Part shown: in pieces, positions 26,646-34,838 of the stretch
How positions within the stretch are numbered: position 1 is the first letter of the stretch
Layout of the letters: each line of letters starts with the position of its first letter
The notes under the pieces: generated by a model
The model's database searches: none
What the model was told of the DNA's origin: nothing
What the model saw: only the letters and a program-made list of their open reading frames with translations
Position numbers and translations under genes: made by a program
NCBI GenBank assembly: GCA_025451235.1
Contig: JANWKT010000020.1
Location: forward strand, 174,032-238,031
Direction of reading: 5' to 3'
Length of the DNA: 64,000 nt
Source: Flavobacteriales bacterium
Lineage (GTDB): Bacteria > Bacteroidota > Bacteroidia > CAIKAF01

Positions 26646-26999
26646 CTATTTCAACACCTTCCCCATCTCCTCCACATTCTTTTTCGAATTACCTATATAG
26701 ATCTTCTTATCCAAGACCAATACAGGTCTTTTCAAAAAAGTATACTCCTCCAAAATATACTTACGATAGTCCTTTTCGGTGAGTTTTTTTTCACCTAGTC
26801 CCCAGGCACGGTATTTTAAGGCGATCCTGCTGAACAAAGCTTCCGCACTTCCAGCTAATTTGATCATTTCATCCATCTCCTTTTCGGTGATAGGCTCACC
26901 CTTGATCTCCCGGAGTTCTATTCCTGATTTTTCAATTCCGATCTCTTTCATGATCCTTGCGCAGGTGGAACAAGCTCCCAGGTAAAAGAATTTTTTCAT
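26646..26999 (-). CDS. ArsC/Spx-like thioredoxin-fold protein
   Basis: 117 residues with the ArsC-family layout: strand KKFFYLGACSTCARIMKEIG (C-S-T-C at the active-site position), ELREIKGEPITEKEMDEMIKLAG, and EYTFLKRPVLVLDKKIYIG near the end. The typical Arg triad of arsenate reductase is not clear, and no ars genes flank it. It may be a glutaredoxin-like reductase of the YffB/Spx group rather than an arsenate enzyme. Confidence 0.8.
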   Translation of the reverse strand: MKKFFYLGACSTCARIMKEIGIEKSGIELREIKGEPITEKEMDEMIKLAGSAEALFSRIALKYRAWGLGEKKLTEKDYRKYILEEYTFLKRPVLVLDKKIYIGNSKKNVEEMGKVLK

Positions 27000-27059
27000 G
27001 GTAAATGGATATGAACACGAAAATAGATTTTTTTTCGTTAAAGCCCTAGATCAACTGCA

Positions 27060-27644
27060 GTGAATATATCTCAACCATATCCTTTATTGCTATTTGCCAT
27101 TTTAATGTCTTGTACACCGAAGGTGCAAGTAAAAAAGCAAGACCCATTCGGCATTATCCCACTCAAGGGTGATTGTACATTTGTAGGCACTACGGTCCAG
27201 GACCCTTTTTTACCATGGGAAAGTTATTATGCCCAACGATATTATAATCAACAAATATTCGATACCCTGGCTGCGCATAAATTGCAGCATCAAACCTGCC
27301 GGAAAGTGGTCTACTATTTTCATTTCGGCTATTCCTGGATGAATATGCCCACCAGAATAGGAAATGGAGATCTGAATATCTTTTTGAAGACTGTACAGAA
27401 AAAGAAATTCAAAATAGAGGTGAACAGGCAGGTTACACCATCCTACTCTCCATTCTATGAATCGGGGTCAGAGGGATCTTTCGAATACAACGAATTCAGG
27501 AATTATGTTTATTCCTTATCAAGAACGGTAGAAATTTCGAGAACAGATACTTTTACACTTGACAGAATTTCGATGGTCACCTCTGAATTAGCCACACTGG
27601 CCTTAAAAAACGGTGGTTGGCTTGAAAGCTGGCAGCCTCTTTAA
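27060..27644 (+). CDS. Lipoprotein, unknown function (GTG start)
   Basis: The frame has no upstream ATG; GTG at 27060 gives MNISQPYPLLLFAILMSC, a plausible lipoprotein signal. The mature ~175 residues are Tyr/Phe-rich (SYYAQRYYNQQIF, YYFHFGYSWMNMPTRIGNGDLNIFLK). First gene of a probable operon with the genes at 27672 and 28694. Not recognised. Confidence 0.6.
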   Translation: MNISQPYPLLLFAILMSCTPKVQVKKQDPFGIIPLKGDCTFVGTTVQDPFLPWESYYAQRYYNQQIFDTLAAHKLQHQTCRKVVYYFHFGYSWMNMPTRIGNGDLNIFLKTVQKKKFKIEVNRQVTPSYSPFYESGSEGSFEYNEFRNYVYSLSRTVEISRTDTFTLDRISMVTSELATLALKNGGWLESWQPL

Positions 27645-27671
27645 TAAAAGTTTTTTTTCTATCTTTAAAGA

Positions 27672-28697
27672 ATGAAAACTATTCTTTTCATGCCATTCAA
27701 GATGAGTTGGGTAATGGTGTTTGCCCCACTCACCCTATTTGGTCAACCCATTATGGGACCTCCTCAATACAGGGAAGCAGCTAACTATGTAAAGGATATC
27801 AATCAGGATGGTTATAAAGACTCTGTAAGGTATTTTTATGATGGCGGAAGTGGGTTTGGGGGGACTAATATGTACCTCACTCATGGAAAGACCCACCAAA
27901 CTTATGAGTTTAGCACCTTTAATACCAAGTGGCCCATCCTTACCTCCATAGCCATTCACCCTGACCTTTACACAAAAGAAAATGAACCATTCTTTGATGA
28001 AGTGGAAAAAAATCTATTCCCAGCCATTCAGGTAGACAAACCGGAACTTTGCCTGCAATGGATCCTCGATGGGTTCAAAAGTAAAATGGTGAACGGTAAC
28101 GACAGCGGCCTGCTTGAATATGCATTTGGATTTCAACCCCGGTGGAAAAAAGGAGATATTTATTTGCCCAAAAGTTATTTTGTTTTTCTGGATACTAAAG
28201 ATTTTGGGAGCACTTTGCAAAAGACCAGTATAGGTGATCTACCGGAATGGTTAGATGAAAATACAAAAGGGTGGCTGATTTGTTATGCTCCAAATATTCA
28301 TGGACAGAAAGTAGAAAAAGTAGCAGTGGATAATGATCTTGAGTTGTACAAGGCCCATAAATCGGTGATACTCAAAAAGCAGGATGGATATATGTGGGTC
28401 TTTGTGGATGAATATTTACTCACCGGCGGAGCAGATAAATGGGGAAGAGTAAAAAATACAACCTTCCATGAGGGTCTTATTTTCGTTGAAACGGAAGGAG
28501 AAATGGCAGAACGCTATTTGTTTGTGGTGGATCATATCAAAGGGATTTGTGCAAGATTTAAATACGAATATCTTCACTCCGGTTCTGACCAGTGGATCCA
28601 AAATGGGAAGTTAATGCTGGGTGACCATCAAACACCTGCCATGATTGATAAAATAAAAACCGAAATAGAAAGTTTATATAAGGAAATAAAGTTATGA
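27672..28697 (+). CDS. Secreted protein, unknown function
   Basis: A signal peptide (MKTILFMPFKMSWVMVFAPLTLFG) is followed by an FG-GAP/EF-like stretch (DINQDGYKDSVRYFYDGGSGFGG). This resembles calcium-binding D-x-D-x-D-G loops used in surface repeats. The remainder is mixed strands with KVEKVAVDNDLELYKAHKSVILKKQDGYMWVFVDEYLL. No sorting domain. Overlaps the next gene by ATGA. Confidence 0.65.
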   Translation: MKTILFMPFKMSWVMVFAPLTLFGQPIMGPPQYREAANYVKDINQDGYKDSVRYFYDGGSGFGGTNMYLTHGKTHQTYEFSTFNTKWPILTSIAIHPDLYTKENEPFFDEVEKNLFPAIQVDKPELCLQWILDGFKSKMVNGNDSGLLEYAFGFQPRWKKGDIYLPKSYFVFLDTKDFGSTLQKTSIGDLPEWLDENTKGWLICYAPNIHGQKVEKVAVDNDLELYKAHKSVILKKQDGYMWVFVDEYLLTGGADKWGRVKNTTFHEGLIFVETEGEMAERYLFVVDHIKGICARFKYEYLHSGSDQWIQNGKLMLGDHQTPAMIDKIKTEIESLYKEIKL

Positions 28698-29197
28698 GAT
28701 CGACCGTATTCATCCTTACTCTATTCCTCGCGGCTTGCCTTAGCTGCAACAAATCCACCAAAGAAAGCGGTTCCTTTATATATATTGAAGTGGAAGACAT
28801 GGATCCTACCCTGGAAAAATGCTTTTCAGATAAGCTCTATGATAAATGGGCCAGTCTGGAGGAACTTACTCCCCATGAACCATCAGAAAAATACACTGGC
28901 CAGAAACCACAGGATAAGCATATCTTTAAAAGCTATGATGATTTTGATATGGATAAAGATAAAGCTGGTACCATTAAGATCATGGTAACCACCTATGGTG
29001 ATGGCGATACAGCTACCACTTTCTTTCATCTTCGCCGTTTTGAATTAGAAGCTGAAGGGCTTTGGACCCAGACCCTCAATCTGGGTAACTTTAGGGTACA
29101 GGATCGGCCCAACGATCAAATCAACCCCGGTCAGGTGGATGAAGAAGAGATCTGCGACATGATGGTGCGGTTTGCCATCAAAGCTTCCTTTAAATAA
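28694..29197 (+). CDS. Lipoprotein, unknown function
   Basis: MRSTVFILTLFLAACLSC is a lipoprotein signal. The ~148-residue mature part is acidic (YDDFDMDKDKAG, VDEEEICDMMV). Its ATG overlaps the stop of the upstream secreted protein, so the two are made together. Not recognised. Confidence 0.65.
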   Translation: MRSTVFILTLFLAACLSCNKSTKESGSFIYIEVEDMDPTLEKCFSDKLYDKWASLEELTPHEPSEKYTGQKPQDKHIFKSYDDFDMDKDKAGTIKIMVTTYGDGDTATTFFHLRRFELEAEGLWTQTLNLGNFRVQDRPNDQINPGQVDEEEICDMMVRFAIKASFK

Positions 29198-29276
29198 GTC
29201 ATTTATTATTGCCCTTTTTTTTGGGGCCAGTTTTTGCCATTTATATCAGTAGATATAAATCAAAAATTGTAATACA

Positions 29277-29489
29277 ATGAAAAAATGGATCTTAATGTTG
29301 GGAGTGGTAGGCGGATTAATGCTTACTTCCTGCACAAAAAACTGGACTTGTAAATGTACTGATAATAACGATAATACAGAGTATTACGAGATTCCAGAGG
29401 CTACTTTAAATGATGCAGATAATACCTGTGAATCATATCAATACAACAATGCTTTCGGCTACAACAATTGTTCGTTGATGGTCGATTAA
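29277..29489 (+). CDS. Cys-rich mini-lipoprotein, copy A
   Basis: 70 residues. The lipobox LMLTSC places the lipid on Cys19. The 51-residue mature part has Cys25, Cys27, Cys51 and Cys65, able to make two disulfides, in a W-x-C-K-C start and N-x-C-S end. Residues 42-68 are identical to copy B at 30429 although 11 of those 27 codons differ at silent positions. Followed by a hairpin terminator. Function unknown. Confidence 0.8.
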   Translation: MKKWILMLGVVGGLMLTSCTKNWTCKCTDNNDNTEYYEIPEATLNDADNTCESYQYNNAFGYNNCSLMVD

Positions 29490-29559
29490 TGAGAAAGTCT
29501 GACTCAAAATGAGAAAAATAGCGATGAAGGCATCTCAAAGCCATGTATTAAATACTGTT

Positions 29560-29600
29560 AACCCATCCTGGTTTTATAAAAATCGGATGGGTTATTTTAT
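29560..29600 (+). terminator. Terminator 1 of a related set of three
   Basis: AACCCATCC (29560-29568) pairs with GGATGGGTT (29585-29593) and is followed by a T-rich run. The left arm and following TGGTTT are shared with the hairpins at 30287 and, with one change, 30669. Confidence 0.8.
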
Positions 29601-29641
29601 TCCATCAAACAATTAATTTTTTATCAATAAAAACAAACATT

Positions 29642-30229
29642 ATGAAAACAATGTACCAATTTAAAAAATGGGGATTGATTTTGATCGCTATGGCCATCCT
29701 ATCTCCACTGGCAAATGCGCAAGCCAGATACAAACATGTTCCTAGAATAAGGGTCGACAAAAAAGAGGTAGTAGAAACCCCGGAGAAAAAAGTTTCGGTC
29801 AAAGCAACTGAAGTTTCTATACCCACGGATATTCCACCGGTAGCAGTTCAGGAAGAACAAATACAGCAGGAAAAGACCCTGGTAGCTTCTTCAGATGAAC
29901 GATCTACCATTACTTATCACAAAAAAGCAGGCAGCATTCATCAAGATGCGGTGAAAAGCGAATACAAACCCAATAAAGAAGCTTTCACTGAAAGGGTGAA
30001 AAGCAAAAGCAGCCTCATGCATGTAAAAGAGGTAAAGAAGACAAACATTATCGGATACCTACTGTGGTTTCTGATCGTCCTCTTATTGGGCATTGCCTTG
30101 TTCACGCTGGCCTTTATATTTTTGTCGATCATTGCTTATTCATTATACTATGTCTTCCTGGTATTTGGTATAGTGGGTCTATCCATCGCATTGATCATCC
30201 TTATTTTCGGATTGGCAGGAATTATTTAA
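29642..30229 (+). CDS. Secreted/membrane protein with C-terminal hydrophobic hairpin
   Basis: 195 residues. A signal peptide (MKTMYQFKKWGLILIAMAILSPLANAQ) leads a polar, low-complexity Val/Lys/Glu-rich central part. From about residue 140 there are two or three tightly packed hydrophobic helices (YLLWFLIVLLLGIALFTLAF, SIIAYSLYYVFLVFGIVGLS, ALIILIFGLAGII). Flanked by the two copies of the Cys-rich mini-lipoprotein. Not recognised. Confidence 0.65.
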   Translation: MKTMYQFKKWGLILIAMAILSPLANAQARYKHVPRIRVDKKEVVETPEKKVSVKATEVSIPTDIPPVAVQEEQIQQEKTLVASSDERSTITYHKKAGSIHQDAVKSEYKPNKEAFTERVKSKSSLMHVKEVKKTNIIGYLLWFLIVLLLGIALFTLAFIFLSIIAYSLYYVFLVFGIVGLSIALIILIFGLAGII

Positions 30230-30286
30230 GAAAATGCAAAGGGTCTTCCCGAAGAAGATCTTTGATCCAGTTAATTCCGTTAAGTT

Positions 30287-30330
30287 AACCCATCCTGGTT
30301 TCATACATGAAATCAGGATGGGTTTGTTTT
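30287..30330 (+). terminator. Terminator 2 of a related set of three
   Basis: An 18-bp stem: AACCCATCCTGGTTTCAT (30287-30304) and ATGAAATCAGGATGGGTT (30307-30324), one G-T pair, 2-base loop, then TGTTTT. Confidence 0.85.
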
Positions 30331-30428
30331 GATATATAGAGGCTCTCTGAAAATAAGGATCGCAATTATGCAATTCTTAATAATAGATGTGTAATAAGGA
30401 TGAACACCAAAAGAATCAATTTTGTGGT

Positions 30429-30641
30429 ATGAAAAAAATACTTTTGTTTTTAGGATGTGTAACAGTATTAGCTCTTACCTCCTGCACCAAAGACTGGAAT
30501 TGTAAATGTACAGATAATAATGCAAATACAACCTATCACGAGATTCCTGCGGCTACCTTGAATGATGCCGACAATACATGCGAATCGTATCAATATAACA
30601 ATGCGTTCGGCTACAACAACTGTTCATTGATGGCAGAATAG
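30429..30641 (+). CDS. Cys-rich mini-lipoprotein, copy B
   Basis: Paralogue of the gene at 29277, also 70 residues, with lipobox ALTSC and the same five Cys. The start at 30429 (MKKILLFLG) was chosen because it matches copy A; the upstream ATG at 30387 would spoil the signal peptide. Differences between the copies lie in the signal peptide and the first third of the mature protein. The C-terminal 27-residue block is unchanged. Confidence 0.8.
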   Translation: MKKILLFLGCVTVLALTSCTKDWNCKCTDNNANTTYHEIPAATLNDADNTCESYQYNNAFGYNNCSLMAE

Positions 30642-30668
30642 GCTCAATTGAGTGATGTATTAAGTCCT

Positions 30669-30718
30669 GTTAACCCATGCTGGTCTCATTTATGAAATCA
30701 GCATGGGTTAACTTTGTT
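30669..30718 (+). terminator. Terminator 3 of a related set of three
   Basis: A long stem: 30669-30689 pairs with 30692-30712 (GTTAACCCATGCTGGT arm), then a T-run. Both arms carry a compensating C/G change relative to terminator 2 (CATCCTG to CATGCTG and its partner), so pairing is preserved. The next promoter's TTTG lies directly behind it. Confidence 0.85.
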
Positions 30719-30744
30719 TTTTAGGATAGTTCGTCTTATTTTTG
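30713..30744 (+). promoter_or_regulatory. Promoter of the glycine-rich T9SS gene
   Basis: TTTG (30713-30716), 20-bp spacer and TATTTTTG (30737-30744), 18 bp before the ATG at 30763. This excludes the longer reading frame that would start inside the -7 element. Confidence 0.75.
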
Positions 30745-30762
30745 AATAAATTCAATTCAATC

Positions 30763-32616
30763 ATGAGAAGATTCTACACCACCGTATTTTTATTGCTGGT
30801 ATTTTCTGCCTGTGCAATAGCCCAACCATGTTTTAATTCTGGAACAGGATTAGATGGTTCTTATTCAGCTGCTGTGAATACTACCATAGCCGGTGGTACT
30901 TACAATTTCTCCAGCTTCAATATTGATGCAGGAGTAACAGTAACCGTTACCGGTACTCAACCTTTGATCATTTACTGCACGGGAGTTGTTACCATTAATG
31001 GTACTTTAAGTGCTAACGGCGGAAATGGGGCAGATGGTATCACCTATGTATCCGGAGGAACGGGAGGAATAGGTGTTGCCGGAGGTGCCAACGGAGGGGA
31101 TGGAAGTTTTTCATCACCCTCAGGTCCTTTAGTTGGTATAGATGGCAATGGTCCAGGCGGAGCAAATAATCATGGTGCTGGCTGGTCAGGAGGAGGCGGA
31201 GGCGGATACGGAACTATAGGCGGAGCTTCTGGTGGTGTGGGTGGATTTAGTGGACCGGTATATGGTGATGCAAATATTTCAGCCCTGGAAACCGGATCAG
31301 GTGGTGGTGGTGGATCAGGTGGATATGACTGTGGAGCGGGTGGCGGTGGTGCTGGTGGTGGAATTATTGCCATCTATACAGGAACAGGCGTTAATATAGG
31401 AGTAAGTGGAATGATCTCTGCCAATGGTGGGAATGGTGGCTCAGATGGAACTGGAAATTGCGGAGGTGGAGGGGGTGGATCAGGAGGCTCCATCATTTTA
31501 GCTTCTCCATCCGTTACAAATAATGGAGTGCTCAGTTGTACAGGTGGTTTAGGCGGTGGCTCTGCAGTTCCCGGATCTCCTTATTATGGAGATGGTGGCA
31601 CAGGTGGGCTTGGAAGAATAAGAATAGATTATAATGGTTCCATTGCAGGTGCCGGGACTTCAAACCCACCAGCTAATACAAATACGCCTGTTCCGGGTAT
31701 CGCAATTATTACAGCTAGTGCCAGCCCGAATGATTCCGTTTGTTCAGGACAACAAGTTACCTTGAGTGGTGGTGGCGGAGTGAGCTATGGCTGGACCGGA
31801 GGGGTAATGGACGCTGTTGCCTTCACTCCTGGAGGGACCATGACCTATACAGTTACTGGGACCGATGGAAATGGATGTACAAATACCAATTCCATTACCG
31901 TTACCGTTTTACCCACACCTACTGTTGGCTATACGGTTTCTCCCAATGATTCTGTTTGCCCCGGAACTCCCATTACTTTAACAGGAAACGGGGCATCCAA
32001 TTATTCATGGTCGGGTGGAATAACCAATGGACAACCTTTTACTCCGGGTAGTTCAACCACCTATACGGTTACAGGGACCTCTGCTGAAGGTTGCACCAAT
32101 ACAGCCACCGCACCTATTGTGGTGAATCCATTGCCGAATGTAACTCTGGGAAATGATATTGTTCAGCCCAATCCTCCGGCATTGCTGGATGCTGGTGCAG
32201 GATTTGCATCTTATCTCTGGAATACCAGTGAAACTACCCAAACTATTTCTGTTACCTCAAACGGTACTTATGTAGTTACCGTTACCAATGTCGAAGGTTG
32301 TACGGATATGGATACCATCCAGGTAAATTTTACAGCAGAGATCACCAATCCAAATGGACTGGAAACGGTCATCCAACTTTATCCCAACCCTTCCAGTGGA
32401 AGTATATCTCTGAATATTCAAAACATAGAAGCCGATATGATATCCATCGACATCATGGACCTTACTGGCAAAGTGGCTTATCATCAATGGATGGGAATCT
32501 CGGGTAACGAACTGTCTAAAACTTTCGACCTTCATCACTTATCAAATGGTGTTTATATATTACGAGTATCAGCCAATGGAGCATCACACTCTTTGCGCTT
32601 TATTATTAGTAAATAG
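30763..32616 (+). CDS. Glycine-rich T9SS surface protein with Ig-like repeats
   Basis: 617 residues. A signal peptide (MRRFYTTVFLLLVFSACAIAQ) precedes a ~220-residue Gly/Asn-rich region (GGTGGIGVAGGANGG, SGGGGGGYGT), reminiscent of PGRS-like sequences. Two tandem ~80-residue Ig/PKD-like repeats follow: SPNDSVC(S/P)G...TL(S/T)G.G...W(T/S)GG...FTPG...TYTVTGT..GCTN. A third, related strand set ends before the type A sorting domain (TVIQLYPNPSSGSISLNIQ...LSNGVYILRVSANGASHSLRFIISK). A structural or adhesive surface protein is likely. The next gene starts 12 bp after the stop. Confidence 0.85.
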   Translation: MRRFYTTVFLLLVFSACAIAQPCFNSGTGLDGSYSAAVNTTIAGGTYNFSSFNIDAGVTVTVTGTQPLIIYCTGVVTINGTLSANGGNGADGITYVSGGTGGIGVAGGANGGDGSFSSPSGPLVGIDGNGPGGANNHGAGWSGGGGGGYGTIGGASGGVGGFSGPVYGDANISALETGSGGGGGSGGYDCGAGGGGAGGGIIAIYTGTGVNIGVSGMISANGGNGGSDGTGNCGGGGGGSGGSIILASPSVTNNGVLSCTGGLGGGSAVPGSPYYGDGGTGGLGRIRIDYNGSIAGAGTSNPPANTNTPVPGIAIITASASPNDSVCSGQQVTLSGGGGVSYGWTGGVMDAVAFTPGGTMTYTVTGTDGNGCTNTNSITVTVLPTPTVGYTVSPNDSVCPGTPITLTGNGASNYSWSGGITNGQPFTPGSSTTYTVTGTSAEGCTNTATAPIVVNPLPNVTLGNDIVQPNPPALLDAGAGFASYLWNTSETTQTISVTSNGTYVVTVTNVEGCTDMDTIQVNFTAEITNPNGLETVIQLYPNPSSGSISLNIQNIEADMISIDIMDLTGKVAYHQWMGISGNELSKTFDLHHLSNGVYILRVSANGASHSLRFIISK

Positions 32617-32628
32617 CCATTTTTTTGT

Positions 32629-34689
32629 ATGATGAAGAAAACCATCCTTATTTTTACCTTTGTTATCTGCCAGTTTGGAAACCTGATCTCTCAAACCGAT
32701 CATTTACATTGTGGCTCTGATGAAGTAAATCTCCAGCTCCTTCAACAAAACCCGGAATTGATCAATAGTTGGATCAGGAAATACATAGATCAGGAAAAAT
32801 TCATCAACGAATATCTATTTACTTCAGCTGGAGAAAGAGGAGCTGATACCGTTTTTAAAATTCCAGTGGTGGTTCATGTGATCCATTTTGATGGATTAGA
32901 AAATATTTCCGACGAACAAGTAAAAAATGGGGTTGAAATACTTACACGAAACTACCGAAAACAAAATCCGGATACGGTAGACATTGTTCCTTTCTTTCAG
33001 CCAATTGCCGCTGATATGGAAATTGAATTTGAATTGGCAAAGTTGGATCCAAATGGAAATTGTACAGATGGCATCAATCGCATCCGCTCAACACTTACCA
33101 ATACAGGAGGCCATAATGTAAAAGACCTGATCCATTGGCCCAGGGAAAAATACCTCAATATTTATGTAGTAAAAAATGCAGCCGGATTAGCAGGTCATGC
33201 GCTGATGCCCTTCCAGGCTGACACCATTCCTGGATGGGATGGAATTGTGATCGCCGGAGATTATTTTGGAAACATTGGAACATCCAATGACCTGAGATCT
33301 GTGGTACTGTCGCATGAAGTAGGACATTATTTAAATTTATTTCATATCTGGGGAGGAAACAATGTTCCTGGTTTTTATTATTTGCCATGTGCCGATACGA
33401 GCAATTGTTCATCCACCGATGGAGTAGCCGACACTCCTCCTACCATCGGCTGGCAAAGTTGTAACCTGGCAGGAAATACGTGTGATTCTGTTTTGGACAA
33501 TGTGCAGAATTTCATGGACTATGCCTATTGTGCCCGGATGTTCACCGAAGGTCAGAAAGCGAGGGCTCGTGCGGCCTTACATTCTTCCATTTCAGACAGA
33601 GATAATCTTTGGATATTATCCAATTTAACCGCCACTGGTTTAGCTGGAAGTATTCCATTATGCGAATCGGATTTTTATGCGGCCAAGCAAATCGTTTGTG
33701 AAGGCGACAGCGTACAATTCAATGATGCATCGTACCATGGTGCCAACCAATGGAATTGGAATTTTGGGGATGGAAACACCTCTATCCTTCAAAACCCGAA
33801 ACATGCGTATGCCGCTTCAGGGCTCTATGATGTTACTTTAACTGTTTCTGATGGAATATCCACGGTAACTACTACCAAAGAGAATGAGATGTACGTATTG
33901 GATGATGTTTCCACCTTTTATCTTCCTTATGAAGAAGGATTCGAGTTTGCTGATAGTCTTACCCAAACAGGTATGGTAGGATTTGTAGAGAATAACCAAC
34001 CCTGGGAAGTGGTGCAAGGAATAGCAGCTACAGGAAATAAAAGTATCAGGGCTAATTGTGAAAGCGACACATTCCGTTATAAATATACCCTGGTAAGCCC
34101 AGTATTGGATATGAGTGACCTTACTTCACCCCGCATTGATTTTAAATATGCATTTGCCCAAAAAGATTCAACCAACAACGACCAAATGACGGTGAAAGTT
34201 TCGAAGAACTGCGGAACTACATGGGCCAATTTAAATACCCAAACCACTACCCTCCCTACCCATGCCGGTTATGTAAACGGAAATTATATTCCTGATCCGG
34301 GTGATTGGAGACAAATGAGCATTAGTAATATTCCAGCCTCTTACCAGGTAAATACCTTGATTTTTAAAATTGATTTCATCAGCGGTGGAGGCAATGATTT
34401 TTATCTGGATGATATTTATGTATATGACCTGGCATCCATCGGTATTGATGAAACAGATCCGGTATTTATCCAGATCAGTCCAAATCCCACGAATAGTTAT
34501 TTTGAGGTCACGGGTGATTTTGAAAATGCAGAAATCGAATTAATGAATATGCAAGGACAGGTTTTGATGGGTAAAAATATGTTGAATGGGGAGAAGATCG
34601 CTGTAGATGGATGGAGCAGTGGAATTTATATCGCTAAAATAAAAACCGGGAATAAAATTTCTTATCGCAGGGTGGTTGTGGCCGAATAA
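32629..34689 (+). CDS. M43 (pappalysin-like) zinc metalloprotease, T9SS-secreted
   Basis: 686 residues: signal peptide, pro-region, then a catalytic domain with VVLSHEVGHYLNLFHIWGG (HExxHxxxxxH at 229-239) and the downstream Met-turn region NFMDYAYC. These are the marks of MEROPS M43 cytophagalysin-type enzymes. Cys pairs typical of the family are present (CADTSNCSSTDGVADTPP, CNLAGNTC). A PKD domain (WNWNFGDGNTSILQNPKHAYAASGLYDVTLTVSDG), a MAM-like beta-sandwich and a type A sorting domain (FIQISPNPTNSYFEV...SSGIYIAKIKTGNKISYRRVVVAE) complete it. Extracellular proteolysis is the likely role. Confidence 0.92.
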   Translation: MMKKTILIFTFVICQFGNLISQTDHLHCGSDEVNLQLLQQNPELINSWIRKYIDQEKFINEYLFTSAGERGADTVFKIPVVVHVIHFDGLENISDEQVKNGVEILTRNYRKQNPDTVDIVPFFQPIAADMEIEFELAKLDPNGNCTDGINRIRSTLTNTGGHNVKDLIHWPREKYLNIYVVKNAAGLAGHALMPFQADTIPGWDGIVIAGDYFGNIGTSNDLRSVVLSHEVGHYLNLFHIWGGNNVPGFYYLPCADTSNCSSTDGVADTPPTIGWQSCNLAGNTCDSVLDNVQNFMDYAYCARMFTEGQKARARAALHSSISDRDNLWILSNLTATGLAGSIPLCESDFYAAKQIVCEGDSVQFNDASYHGANQWNWNFGDGNTSILQNPKHAYAASGLYDVTLTVSDGISTVTTTKENEMYVLDDVSTFYLPYEEGFEFADSLTQTGMVGFVENNQPWEVVQGIAATGNKSIRANCESDTFRYKYTLVSPVLDMSDLTSPRIDFKYAFAQKDSTNNDQMTVKVSKNCGTTWANLNTQTTTLPTHAGYVNGNYIPDPGDWRQMSISNIPASYQVNTLIFKIDFISGGGNDFYLDDIYVYDLASIGIDETDPVFIQISPNPTNSYFEVTGDFENAEIELMNMQGQVLMGKNMLNGEKIAVDGWSSGIYIAKIKTGNKISYRRVVVAE

Positions 34690-34721
34690 TATTTAGGATT
34701 GAGCATTTAGTTTTTAAAAAG

Positions 34722-34836
34722 TATCATTTTAACAAAGAATTTCAAGGCGGACGAGGCCGAAAAAGCGGAGTTTACTTTTTAGTAAATGAGCATTTTGAGG
34801 TTGAGGGCAGCGAAGAAATTCAAAGTTAAAATGATG
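34722..34836. repeat. MITE-like element with 22-bp terminal inverted repeats
   Basis: 34722-34743 and 34815-34836 are inverted copies (18 of 22 identical, ATCATTTTAAC and GAATTTC conserved). The 71-bp interior is partly self-complementary around TTTACT...AGTAAA. The element fills the gap between the convergent protease and phosphatase genes and ends 2 bases before the phosphatase stop. No coding capacity; could form a long hairpin. Confidence 0.6.
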
Positions 34837-34838
34837 CA

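Noticed and set aside
26646-26999. Arsenate reductase
   Set aside because: Only the fold and a C-x-x-C are visible. No ars operon neighbours and no clear Arg triad, so a specific arsenate function was not assigned.
31170-31373. Pro-rich minus-strand reading frame
   Set aside because: It is the complement of the glycine-rich tract; Gly codons read backwards give Pro. No start or promoter evidence.
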